Shown here: piece by piece, positions 11,001 through 18,375 of the stretch
How positions within the stretch are numbered: the first letter of the stretch is position 1
Layout: the number at the start of each line of letters is the position of its first letter
From: Acetobacter sp.
GTDB lineage: Bacteria; Pseudomonadota; Alphaproteobacteria; Acetobacterales; Acetobacteraceae
Length of the DNA stretch: 64,000 nt
NCBI RefSeq assembly: GCF_022483985.1
Contig: NZ_JAKVME010000001.1
Span: 2,108,001-2,172,000, forward strand
Direction of reading: 5' to 3'
Translations under genes and position numbers: made by a program
Notes under the pieces: generated by a model
Database searches by the model: none
Told to the model about the DNA's origin: nothing
Seen by the model: the letters and a program-made list of their open reading frames with translations, nothing else

Positions 11001-11596
11001 TCAAGAAAGACGCGGGCGTCACCAAAATTGTTGCCACCCATACGGGAAACCGCCGCGAAGCAGTCACGCAGTTCAGCCTCGTTGTGGCAGACCTGCATGC
11101 CAATGCCACCACCACCTGCCGTGCTCTTGAGCATGACCGGATAGCCGATGCGCTGGGCCTCGACCGCGGCCTCATCGGCCGTGCCGAGAATATCGGACCC
11201 CGGCAGCAACGGCACATTGTTCTGCTTGGCCAGATCGCGTGCGGTATGCTTGAGGCCGAACGCCCGCATATGCTCCGGACGCGGCCCCATGAAACGGATG
11301 CCACGTTCAGCCAGTTTTTCGGCAAACTCGGCTCGTTCACTGAGAAAACCGTAACCGGGGTGGACAGCCTGCGCCCCCGTTCTGGCGCAGGCATCCAGAA
11401 TCGCGTCCATGTTCAGATAACTGTCTGTCACCACCGCCGGACCGATCAGTACGGACTCATCGGCCTCCAGAACGGGAGGCGTGAAACGGTCCGCTTCCGA
11501 ACACACGGCAACGGACGCGATATTCATGTGCCGGAGTGTACGGCTGACACGCCGGACGATTTCTCCACGATTGGCGATGAGGACCTTGCTGAACAT
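8057..11596 (-). CDS. uca: Biotin-dependent urea/guanidine carboxylase
   Basis: The 1179-residue multidomain enzyme carries an N-terminal biotin carboxylase (residues 1-445, starting KVLIANRGEIVRR, with the glycine-rich KSTAGGGGIGM). A KipA-like half (about 455-760) and a KipI-like half (about 780-1010) make up the carboxyltransferase. A biotinyl domain ends the protein, with Lys1143 in IIESMKTEMK as the biotin site. It uses ATP and bicarbonate to carboxylate urea or guanidine in the cytoplasm. Many bacterial members first named urea carboxylase prefer guanidine, especially when encoded with two DUF1989 proteins as here. I cannot assign the specificity residue with certainty. It lies 18 bases after the second DUF1989 gene. 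Confidence 0.95.
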   Translation of the reverse strand: MFSKVLIANRGEIVRRVSRTLRHMNIASVAVCSEADRFTPPVLEADESVLIGPAVVTDSYLNMDAILDACARTGAQAVHPGYGFLSERAEFAEKLAERGIRFMGPRPEHMRAFGLKHTARDLAKQNNVPLLPGSDILGTADEAAVEAQRIGYPVMLKSTAGGGGIGMQVCHNEAELRDCFAAVSRMGGNNFGDARVFLEKFIAFARHVEVQIFGDGKGNILTLGERDCSLQRRNQKVIEETPAPSLSEATRKGLREAARALCSAVAYESAGTVEFIYDTESGEFYFLEVNTRLQVEHCVTEEVFGIDLVEWMVRQAAGSLVLPSQDSLIPQGAAVEARVYAENPAENFRPSTGRLTEVHFPENVRVDGWIETGTEVTPYYDPMLVKVIARGATREEAFHNLNEALTATRIGGLESNLDYLRAITGAPAVLAGEVFTGLLNSFAYTPTTIEVIAPGLQSTVQDWPGRIGYWDVGVPPNGPMDDRSFRLANRIVGNAEGVAALEFTVSGPVLRFNAPATIGLAGAFMPATLDGVEIPYWEPIEVQAGQVLSLGQIKGAGHRTYLAIRGGIDAPLYLGSRSTFMLGQFGGHATGQLRTGDVLRLAAPLTNAPPTITIPVEDRPALTQTWELGVLYGPHGAPDFFRDEDIAELFSSEYEVHFNSARTGVRLIGPKPRWARTDGGEAGLHPSNIHDNAYAIGAIDFTGDMPILLGPDGPSLGGFVCPAVLTRDELWKMGQLHPGDKVRFRRVQPEPLNLPFLTASVTGDSPILFRSEGEIPVVYRRAGDSYLLLEFGPPELDVTLRLRAQLVLERLKGEAVDGIIDLTPGIRSLQVHYNPDVISLSALLETLHGIEQALPSGDDDIVVPSRIVHLPVSWDDEQARLAMQRYQELVRPNAPWCPSNIEFIRRINGLSSIDAVKNIIFDASYLVLGLGDVYLGAPVATPIDPRHRLVTTKYNPARTWTPDNVVGIGGSYMCIYGMEGPGGYQLFGRTTQVWNTWRTTDVFHEGTPWLLRFFDQIRFYPVSHDELMEARAAFPYGRFSVKIEETQFSLREYRAFLDANRDEIEAARSRQQAAFEAERQDWIANGLDTFEEETNDNQADESLLPEGHMGVDSPVPGSVWQLPVNVGDSVKVGDTVAIIESMKTEMKIVSPATGIVTDILCRKGREVRGGERIMVVRTD

Positions 11597-11614
11597 GACT
11601 GATTTTCCGATGGA

Positions 11615-12259
11615 TCAGATGGAAACGGGGTCGCCGATGACCACGCGGATGGGCGTGGGCGTGAAGCCGTTGCAGGGATTATTGACCTGCGGGCAGTTCG
11701 ACACCACGACAAGCGTATCCATTTCCGCACGCAGATCGACAAAACCACCGGGCTCGGAAAGACCGTCATCAATCACCAGTTCGCCATTCTGCATGATGGG
11801 AACATTCATGAAGAAATTGACGTTGTTGACGATATCCCGCTTGCTCATGCCGTATTTTTCCACTTCCAGAAGGAAGTTTTCGCGACAGGCGTGCATGTAT
11901 TTCGTCTCATGTCCGAAGCGCACCGTGTTGGATTCACAGCTACATGCACCCGCTAGCGTGTCATGACGTCCGCAGGTGTCCTCCACGACGGTCATGAGCA
12001 CATTGCCTTCATTGGAAAACAGGCGACCACCCTTGCCGATATAGGCCGCTCCCTGATTCACAAGCGTATCCTGTGCGCTGTAGCGCTCGTGATAGGCATG
12101 GGCATTGTAGAAAAGGGCATCCACAGCCTGTTGGCTTTCAAGGTCGATAATGCGGAGGACCTGCCCCTTACGGACCACACCGGACCAGGGCACCCGGGCA
12201 GCCACAACCTCATCAAGAGTGATGGTCGAGAAGACCTTGCTGATATCGCATTCTGGCAT
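11615..12259 (-). CDS. DUF1989 protein, probable carboxyguanidine deiminase subunit (second of pair)
   Basis: I chose the start MPECDISKVF at 12259 because the longer reading frame runs back into the preceding gene. The resulting protein has 214 residues. It shows the DUF1989 pattern shared with its neighbour: QAVDALFYNAHAYHERYSAQDT, EDTCGRHDTLAGACS and VDLRAEMDTLVVVSNCP. Proteins of this type, long called urea carboxylase-associated proteins, were shown in other bacteria to form a two-part carboxyguanidine deiminase that turns carboxyguanidine into allophanate plus ammonia. It follows its partner by 16 bases and precedes the carboxylase by 18. The name CgdA or CgdB cannot be assigned from sequence alone. 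Confidence 0.88.
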   Translation of the reverse strand: MPECDISKVFSTITLDEVVAARVPWSGVVRKGQVLRIIDLESQQAVDALFYNAHAYHERYSAQDTLVNQGAAYIGKGGRLFSNEGNVLMTVVEDTCGRHDTLAGACSCESNTVRFGHETKYMHACRENFLLEVEKYGMSKRDIVNNVNFFMNVPIMQNGELVIDDGLSEPGGFVDLRAEMDTLVVVSNCPQVNNPCNGFTPTPIRVVIGDPVSI

Positions 12260-12275
12260 CGATCGGACTCCCGGA

Positions 12276-13079
12276 TCAGACAAAGAGAGGGTCGGTATTT
12301 TCGAAGCCACGGCGGGCTTCTTCACAGAAAGTCCGGCACAGATCATCCGGCTTGATGGCGGGAGCCTGCCAGCGCACGGCCTCGATCGGTCCGGGCGCAA
12401 AGGTTTTCTCCGGAGCCAGAGGATGCGGACAGTTGGAGACCGCCACGAGAAGATTCATCTCCGCCCGCAGATCGACATGGTCGCCAGCCCGGACATCGCC
12501 ATCGATCCAGCGGAAGCTGCCATCCGCCTGCGTGCTGATATGCGAGAAAAAGGTGATGCAGGAGGTGACGTCATGCTGCGACATGCCGTGTTTGCCGGCA
12601 ATCAGACGAAGGTTGTTACGTGTGTTACGCAGACCCTCACTACCAAAATTGCGAGCATTGCTCTGTGGCGTGCTGCCACCGACCAGCGTATCACTGTAAC
12701 CGCAGGAGTCACCGATGATGGAAGCGAGCACACGCCCCATGTCCGAGAACAGGACACGGCCCGTTGTGAGGCATGTGGTCCATTGCAGCTTGATGGTGTC
12801 GCCAGCGTTATAACGCTCGCTCAGATCATCCGCATTCCACAACCCGACGGAAACGCCATTGTTGCCTGATGCATTGATCAGACGCAGCGCCTGACCACGC
12901 GGCAGGATTGTGCTCCAGTACCAACCGCCCGGAATGGCTTCACGATGCAGCACACTGCTTTCGGTCATCTCTATAGGCGTGAAGGCGGGACGTGCGCCGC
13001 TTTCCGCGAGAAGAGCCTGATCACGGAGCTGGTTGTAGCGGGCGCGATACCATTCTGGTGTCTGTTGATCGATCTGCAT
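12276..13079 (-). CDS. DUF1989 protein, probable carboxyguanidine deiminase subunit (first of pair)
   Basis: The 267-residue protein is longer at its N-terminus than its partner but repeats the same core: QALRLINASGNNGVSVGLWNADDLSERYNAGDT, GDSCGYSDTLVGG and VDLRAEMNLLVAVSNCPHP. The conserved Asp/Cys/His-containing segments are presumably active-site or metal-binding parts; that is an inference. A clear ribosome site (AAGGAG) precedes the ATG. It lies 39 bases after the NikR-like gene. Together with the next gene it should form the deiminase linking guanidine carboxylation to allophanate hydrolysis. Confidence 0.88.
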   Translation of the reverse strand: MQIDQQTPEWYRARYNQLRDQALLAESGARPAFTPIEMTESSVLHREAIPGGWYWSTILPRGQALRLINASGNNGVSVGLWNADDLSERYNAGDTIKLQWTTCLTTGRVLFSDMGRVLASIIGDSCGYSDTLVGGSTPQSNARNFGSEGLRNTRNNLRLIAGKHGMSQHDVTSCITFFSHISTQADGSFRWIDGDVRAGDHVDLRAEMNLLVAVSNCPHPLAPEKTFAPGPIEAVRWQAPAIKPDDLCRTFCEEARRGFENTDPLFV

Positions 13080-13118
13080 GAAACGCTCCTTTTTATGGAG
13101 TAAGCCGAAAAATACCGG

Positions 13119-13598
13119 TCAGCACGGCGTTATATCGAGCGAAGGGGGACGTCCCTTCTCGTGAACGGGGGGAATAAGAGATGCGATGAGATGCAGTTTT
13201 CCGGAAATGACACCGGACTGCGTCATGAACTGGTCCGCAATTTCCTGAAGCTTTCCGACCTTTCCCTGCACCAGAAGAACCTCCAGTGTCTGGCGACGCA
13301 CGAGGTTGACGTGCAGAGAACTGATCACTTCGGCAAGATTTTCATATTGCAGTTCAGCAAGCCTCTGGGAAAGGCCCGTTGCGGCGTTGTTGTAGAAAAG
13401 AATGATGACCCCCGCCATCAGTTCATCCGCACAGTCATTGCGTGACGCCATCAGTTCCTGATGCAGGATATTCTGGATGGCCTGAGAGCGGCTGGCGTAG
13501 CCCTTCTCCGCCACCATGGCGTCCAGTTCCTGCAGGATACCGGGCGGCAGCGAAATGCTCACACGACTGACCTGCTCCTTCGTTTCCCGTCTGGTCAT
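13119..13598 (-). CDS. NikR-like ribbon-helix-helix regulator with altered nickel site
   Basis: The 159-residue protein aligns along its length with the nickel regulator NikR. It has an N-terminal ribbon-helix-helix domain (VSRVSISLPPGILQELD, then YASRSQAIQNIL, residues 10-45) and a C-terminal ACT-like domain with SSLHVNL, LLVQGKVGKLQEIADQ and SGVISGKLHLI. The four E. coli Ni ligands are His76, His87, His89 and Cys95. By my alignment they correspond here to Tyr, His, Asn and Thr, so only one is kept and nickel sensing is unlikely. It sits inside the carboxylase operon, 11 bases after the ATPase gene. A NikR-box-like palindrome lies at the operon start, so it is probably the operon's own regulator, with an effector yet to be found. 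Confidence 0.85.
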   Translation of the reverse strand: MTRRETKEQVSRVSISLPPGILQELDAMVAEKGYASRSQAIQNILHQELMASRNDCADELMAGVIILFYNNAATGLSQRLAELQYENLAEVISSLHVNLVRRQTLEVLLVQGKVGKLQEIADQFMTQSGVISGKLHLIASLIPPVHEKGRPPSLDITPC

Positions 13599-13609
13599 TG
13601 GCGCAGTTC

Positions 13610-14524
13610 CTACTCAGCCTTGTCCGTGACGAGGGTAAGAAGCGGAATATTCACATCTTCCCCACCCTCATCCGCGTCTTCCACGTTACCGCCGAAGGAA
13701 CGGATCAGCCCTTCCAGATGGGCTTTCGTCGAGAGGAATTCATCAGATGTCATCTGCGCCGCCCGGCGCGGACGGGACAGCGGCACTTCAATGACTTCTT
13801 CCACCCGTCCCGGACGGGGCTTGAGCACGAGAATGCGATCAGCCAGATAAATGGCCTCATCCAGATCGTGCGTGATGAAGACAATGGTGATGTCGATCTT
13901 GCGCCAGATCTCCATCAGATAGTTCTGCATCTTCAGACGGGTCTGGGCATCCAGTGCGCTGAAGGATTCATCCATCAGCAGAACGCGTGGACGGGCGGCC
14001 AAGGCCCGGGCAATGGCGACACGCTGCTGCATCCCACCGGAGAGCTGATGAGGAAAGGATGTGGCGAACTGTTCCAGTCCTACAACCTGCAACCATTGCA
14101 TGGCCTGACGACGGGCTTCCGACCGCTCGGTACCGCCCATTTCAATGCCGAACATCACATTTCGGCAGACATCCAGCCACGGAAACAACGTGTATTTCTG
14201 AAACACCATACCCCGGTCTGGGCCGGGGCCGTTCACAGGTTTTCCATCTACAAGGATACGGCCTGTGGTCGTTTCCTCAAGCCCCGCAAGGATGCGGATC
14301 AGGGTTGATTTACCGCATCCAGACGGGCCTACGACACAGATAAATTCGCGTCGGTGAACGCCGAATTCGATATCTTCAAGCGCCACGGTCCTGTTGCGCT
14401 TCTGCGCGAAGACCTTTCCAACGTGATCGATCTCCAGCACATACTCGCGCTGTTTGATCTGCTCCATACGTTCGGCCACATCCGCCGGAAGCGTGCGATA
14501 GTCGGGAAGCTGATGTTCAGTCAT
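13610..14524 (-). CDS. ABC transporter ATP-binding protein (nitrate/taurine type)
   Basis: The 304-residue ATPase has Walker A GPSGCGKST at residues 66-74, the signature LSGGMQQRVAIARAL, and Walker B RVLLMDESFSALD. These are typical of the SsuB/TauB/NrtD group. A C-terminal extension of about 60 residues (VPLSRPRRAAQMTSDEF onward) follows the nucleotide-binding domain. Its ATG overlaps the permease stop by four bases (ATGA). It should energise uptake of the carboxylase substrate, guanidine, urea or a related compound. Confidence 0.93.
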   Translation of the reverse strand: MTEHQLPDYRTLPADVAERMEQIKQREYVLEIDHVGKVFAQKRNRTVALEDIEFGVHRREFICVVGPSGCGKSTLIRILAGLEETTTGRILVDGKPVNGPGPDRGMVFQKYTLFPWLDVCRNVMFGIEMGGTERSEARRQAMQWLQVVGLEQFATSFPHQLSGGMQQRVAIARALAARPRVLLMDESFSALDAQTRLKMQNYLMEIWRKIDITIVFITHDLDEAIYLADRILVLKPRPGRVEEVIEVPLSRPRRAAQMTSDEFLSTKAHLEGLIRSFGGNVEDADEGGEDVNIPLLTLVTDKAE

Positions 14525-15486
14525 CCGTCGATCTCCCTTTTCCAGCTGAAGAACCGGTGCCCCAGAAGACCGAGAACCATGTCGGTTCCAAGACCGACGA
14601 TTCCGATAATAGCCATTGCGGCATAAACATTATCGAAATGCTGGTAACGCGCCTGCTGGGTGATGAACCATGTGATGCCTGAAGATGTGCCGATCAGCTC
14701 GGCCACGATCAGATAGGTCCAGGCCCAGCCCAGCAGGATACGCTGGTCGCGATAAAGGTCCGGCAGGATGCCCGGAATCACCACACGAAAAAGCAGCTTC
14801 AACCCCTTCGCTCCAAGCGTGCGGGACGCTTCGATCAGTGCGAAATCCAGCTTGCGTGTCGTGTTGGCAATCACAAGAATCTGCTGAAACAGCGTGCCGA
14901 TAACAATGATGGCAATCTTCGGCGCATCATAAATACCAAGAATGGCGACAGCGAGCGCACCAAATGCCGGCGCGGGAAGATACCGGAAAAAATCCACCGA
15001 AGGCTCGACAAGGCGCGCCAGACCGGGCAGCGCGCCACACAACACACCAAGCGGCACGCCGATCAGGGAAGAGATGAGAAACCCCCAGAAAATGATCTGG
15101 ATACTGTGTCCGAAAGCCTGCGTGATGGAGTGTTCCGCTCCCGTGGGAGCAGAAGACGTGAAGGCACGCACGAAAGCTGTCAGAACTTCGCCGGGAGAAG
15201 GAAGATAGACCGGGTTTGCAGCAATTCCTTGAGGAACAGGCTGATTTTTTGCCTGCATCTCGCTGACGGCACGCGTGAAATCAGCACGGTTCATCCGCAT
15301 GCCCGATTCCAGATAATCCTCGCCACCCGGGTCCGTAATCAGCACCTGCGGATGCCATACGAACGGCAGGTAGCTCACAGCACTCCAGACCAACAACGGC
15401 AGCAGCACGGCAAAAACCCCGAAGACTCCACGGGACAGCCCGTCAGTCCGCCCGTATAGTCTCCATGAAGCGGCAAGGCCCTGCAT
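14521..15486 (-). CDS. ABC transporter permease (nitrate/taurine type)
   Basis: The 321-residue inner-membrane protein has one N-terminal membrane segment, a periplasmic stretch of about 90 residues, and then the BPD_transp_1 core, with the cytoplasmic EAA-like loop around ASRTLGAKGLKLLFRVVIPG. The large loop between the first helix and the core is seen in permeases encoded beside urea carboxylase. The gene is 21 bases after the binding-protein gene and overlaps the ATPase gene by four bases. Confidence 0.92.
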   Translation of the reverse strand: MQGLAASWRLYGRTDGLSRGVFGVFAVLLPLLVWSAVSYLPFVWHPQVLITDPGGEDYLESGMRMNRADFTRAVSEMQAKNQPVPQGIAANPVYLPSPGEVLTAFVRAFTSSAPTGAEHSITQAFGHSIQIIFWGFLISSLIGVPLGVLCGALPGLARLVEPSVDFFRYLPAPAFGALAVAILGIYDAPKIAIIVIGTLFQQILVIANTTRKLDFALIEASRTLGAKGLKLLFRVVIPGILPDLYRDQRILLGWAWTYLIVAELIGTSSGITWFITQQARYQHFDNVYAAMAIIGIVGLGTDMVLGLLGHRFFSWKREIDG

Positions 15487-15507
15487 GGCGGTCGCTCCTG
15501 CCCAGCG

Positions 15508-16491
15508 TTATTTCACAGCCGCCACGAAAGACGGATCGATATAGCTGTCCACATTTTGTGGAGTTTTATAAACGCTGTAGCGGACATTGAAGGAATCGGA
15601 GACCGAGGAAGAACCGTAGAGCGACCCGAGACCTTCTTTTTTTGCAAAAACAGCCTTGTCATCAGACACAGTCAGCAGGTGCGTTCCCTTCAGGAAACGC
15701 TTGTAAGCCTCGGGCGAAACGCCCGTGCGTGTCGCCATGATCTTCAAGGCATCAGGCTGTGTTTTCGGATCCTTGATATAGGAGACGACATGATCCCAGA
15801 CACCCACCAGCTTCTGCCACTGATCCCGGTTGTCATGCAGGGACTGCGGATCGACAACGATGGTGTCATAGATCAATCCGGGCGCTTCATGGGATGTGAA
15901 TACAGGACGCGCTCCCGGCACCATATGCAACGCCTGCCCCGCATTTGGCTGCCAGGCTGCTACCGCAGCAACTTCTCCAGAAGCGAGCACCTGCGGGGTT
16001 TCATTGGTCTTCGTATTGACCAGCTTCACATCCTTCTCGCTCAGACCAGCCTTTTCCAGCCCCGTGAGCAACAGCAGATGATCGACCAGCCCCTCTTCAA
16101 CCGCAACCGACTTCCCTTTGAGCCCCTTGATATCAGTGATGCCCGGCTGGGCGACAACCATGTCATTGCCGTCGGAATAATCCGTGGCGAGGATCATCAC
16201 CCCCTTATGTCCATTCGCTCCCGTGACGAGGGCATCGCCGTTCGTGGCCATGACAGCATCAAGCTTGTGGGCCGAAAACGCATCAAGTGAGGCACTATAG
16301 TCGAACCACTGAAAATCAGCATCGACACCGGCTTCCTTCAACCATCCCTTGTCGATGGCGACCTGCCAAGCAACCCAGCCGGGCCAGTCACTGTAGCCGA
16401 TCTTCAGGGTCGCAGCGGACGCGGAGGAGAGCGTTGCCGCGACACAGACGCCAGCCAGCAGGGTTTTCCGAAGAAGCGGGAGCAGGTGCAT
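15508..16491 (-). CDS. Periplasmic substrate-binding protein of the carboxylase-linked ABC importer
   Basis: The 327-residue protein starts with a Sec signal peptide ending near SSASAA (residue 27). It then follows the NrtA/TauA-like binding-protein fold (LKIGYSDWPGWVAWQVAIDKGWLKEAG). Members of this subgroup are characteristically encoded next to urea/guanidine carboxylase, so it should capture the pathway substrate in the periplasm. It is the first gene of the operon. The ATG is preceded by GGAG and, only 11 bases upstream, by the perfect palindrome proposed here as the operator. Confidence 0.9.
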   Translation of the reverse strand: MHLLPLLRKTLLAGVCVAATLSSASAATLKIGYSDWPGWVAWQVAIDKGWLKEAGVDADFQWFDYSASLDAFSAHKLDAVMATNGDALVTGANGHKGVMILATDYSDGNDMVVAQPGITDIKGLKGKSVAVEEGLVDHLLLLTGLEKAGLSEKDVKLVNTKTNETPQVLASGEVAAVAAWQPNAGQALHMVPGARPVFTSHEAPGLIYDTIVVDPQSLHDNRDQWQKLVGVWDHVVSYIKDPKTQPDALKIMATRTGVSPEAYKRFLKGTHLLTVSDDKAVFAKKEGLGSLYGSSSVSDSFNVRYSVYKTPQNVDSYIDPSFVAAVK

Positions 16492-16502
16492 GGTCAGACT
16501 CC

Positions 16503-16532
16503 AGTAATACGAATCATATAAATCGTATTACT
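16503..16532. promoter_or_regulatory. NikR-box-like palindromic operator
   Basis: AGTAATACGA and TCGTATTACT form a perfect 10-base inverted repeat around a 10-base spacer, directly before the ribosome site of the binding-protein gene. Without the outermost base on each side the element is 28 bases long, the same as the E. coli nik operator (GTATGACGAA...ATCGTCATAC, from memory). By my alignment it matches at 20 of 28 positions. A NikR-like protein is encoded in this same operon, which makes autoregulation by binding here likely. Its position over the start region suggests repression. Confidence 0.7.
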
Positions 16533-17513
16533 CATTCTCTGACGGAATCCAGTTGGTTGCAACATAAAAATGTTCTTGCCATGAAACTAAAATCCGAACA
16601 GACACTAACATTTTGATTTCATGTCATTTATTTCAAAAGAAATCCCTCCATAAATTTGAATACCAAACAGACCCCGATGCGATAGCGCCCCATTTTCCGG
16701 GCTGGTCCGCTATTTTGCGCCGGACGAAGCCGCTCTTTGCCACAGCCAATCGGACGCGATGCCGAGCAAGTCTCCGGATAAATAAAGAGGGGAGCAAAGA
16801 AACCGCAGTCGGGATGAGCAGACACTGGACGTCCGATTTTATATTCGAAACCAGAATCAGAACCCCCTTTCATTTTACGAAAAACTCTGATTCTGCCCAA
16901 ATAAATACTTGATATTTTTATCTTCTTTGCAGGATACAGCCTGTTATGTCCGACGTCCCGGCCGGGCCACGATACGTCCCATCCTGAGGTAAGAAGAGAT
17001 CGTCCTCTGGCGCATCGTGCGTCATATCAGGATGACGCGGCTGGATGTCGCCGTTCACACTGTCAGGTCAGATACAGGCAGAAAGCAGGTCACGCGCCCA
17101 ATGACCGACGGCGGCAATTCCTTCGGTTCTCTGTGGACAGGGACGAAGCCCAACGTCGTTTCTCACACACTGAAGAAAGCAAGGCAGCGCGGGAACAGCG
17201 CCATGGCATTCCTTCCTTTATCGGCACCCCCGTTCAAGGCCACTCTTCCAAACATGGTGCTGACAAACCTCTCTACCCATGACCCTGCCTCTGATCCGCA
17301 ACTCACATAGCGCTCCTGACCAGCGCACAAGGTATGCAGCAGCATGTATATTACCAAACACTGTTTCTGATAAATACCATTCCAATATGAGGTAGACCAG
17401 AGATCGGCTCTTGCCGCCTTTCATATCTCATTGATGCATGGCGAAAAATGCTTCGGGAACCGCCTGACTCTGTAATATGAACCAGATGATCATGATAACC
17501 GGGAGAGTAGCTC
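16533..17513. other. Long intergenic region between divergent nitrogen genes
   Basis: About 980 bases separate the operator from the AtzH-like gene on the other strand. The part next to the operon is AT-rich and must hold its promoter; the far end holds the promoter of the AtzH-like gene. I found no convincing coding sequence, and no guanidine-I, -II or -III riboswitch signature. One inverted repeat at 16852-16895 is listed separately. Confidence 0.5.
16852..16895. repeat. Inverted repeat in the operon leader region
   Basis: CAGAATCAGA at 16852-16861 and TCTGATTCTG at 16886-16895 are perfect complements separated by 24 bases. The element lies about 360 bases upstream of the binding-protein start. 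It may be a second regulator site or a leader hairpin. Confidence 0.45.
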
Positions 17514-17921
17514 ATGCAGTTCAACAATATCAGAATAGTTCAGGAAATTTCCGACTGCGCTGACCGCTATGAAAAGGCTCTGGCTGATAACGACGTTGCG
17601 ACACTGGACGATTTTTTCTGGAATGGACCGGAAGTGGTGCGTTACGGCGTAGGGGAAAATCTGTACGGTGGTGAAGAAATCGCGGCCTTCCGCCGTGCCC
17701 GGCAGGGCGGCTCACCTCCACGCGCGGTCCTTCGACGTCACATTACCAGTATGGGTGATGATACCGCCGTCGTCAGTCTGGAATTCAGGCGGGAAGGCAG
17801 CCAGAGAACGGGCCGTCAGATGCAGACATGGGTCCGTGTGAACGGACAGTGGAAAATAATCGCAGCGCATGTATCGCTGATGGCTCAGCAGTCAGAAGCC
17901 GTCGCGCCTGCCCTTTCATAG
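17514..17921 (+). CDS. AtzH/HpxZ-like NTF2-fold protein
   Basis: The 135-residue protein shows the pattern of the HpxZ/DUF3225 (AtzH-like) family: DRYEKALADNDVATLDDFFW, then GENLYGGEEIAAFR, ending WKIIAAHVS. This is a SnoaL/NTF2-like fold. Relatives are encoded with AtzE/AtzG or Hpx proteins in cyanurate and oxalurate breakdown, where their role is still poorly defined. Here no AtzE or AtzG gene is nearby. The ribosome site GGGAGAG lies a few bases before the ATG. The closeness to the allophanate-producing operon fits the family's usual link to carboxylated urea derivatives, but this is context only. Confidence 0.75.
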   Translation: MQFNNIRIVQEISDCADRYEKALADNDVATLDDFFWNGPEVVRYGVGENLYGGEEIAAFRRARQGGSPPRAVLRRHITSMGDDTAVVSLEFRREGSQRTGRQMQTWVRVNGQWKIIAAHVSLMAQQSEAVAPALS

Positions 17922-17960
17922 GCCCTGCGTCGGAAATCAGCACATCGACCGCGCTCTGTC

Positions 17961-18236
17961 TCAGACCCTTGAGACCGCAATCTGTGTCCTGATGGTGTTC
18001 ATATCACGTGACCAGCGATTACAGGCCGGCAACAGCAAATCGTCGGCCACTGTCAGACGCAGACCGGCGGGCAGCCGTTTAAAGAGCAGCGTATCCAGAG
18101 TGCATTCACCCTGAAGAATCTGCGGGTCAATGGTGAATGCCGCAATATGCAGTTCATCGGATGCTTTCCGTATGGAGCCGTGCTGCGCGGCGCACATGAA
18201 ATATCGGAGAAAACGGGCATCCTGACTTGCTCTCAT
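17961..18236 (-). pseudogene. Remnant of a LysR-type regulator gene (HTH part only)
   Basis: The 91 residues resemble the N-terminal helix-turn-helix of a LysR regulator: FLRYFMCAAQHGSIRKASDELHIA, then TLLFKRLPAGLRLTVADDLLL. The recognition helix is degraded (the expected ISRQI-type helix reads TIDPQIL), and the whole effector-binding domain is missing. The usual length is about 300 residues. It lies between the AtzH-like gene and a flavoprotein gene, on the opposite strand, where a divergent regulator would be expected. Confidence 0.6.
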
Positions 18237-18375
18237 TTTGCGAATACATCATGCTGAATAAAAATATATACAAGAACACTTCGATTGTGAAACATTGACG
18301 TCAGAGTTGCAGGCGCTACCGGGGATATCCGTGAAGAAGCTCTCTGTATGGCGCAACAAGGATTGATAGGCGCGC

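Noticed and set aside
16533-17000. Possible guanidine riboswitch in the leader of the carboxylase operon, including a stretch near 16718 that resembles the start of guanidine-III
   Set aside because: The conserved guanidine-I segments (GGTCCGAGAG-like and the 3' AAAAGCCCGGGAGA-like end) are absent on the minus strand, no pair of ACGR-loop hairpins was found, and the guanidine-III-like stretch lies on the wrong strand and does not continue.
17017-17310. Open frame of 97 codons before the AtzH-like gene
   Set aside because: There is no ribosome site and no family signature; the composition looks like chance in a non-coding region.
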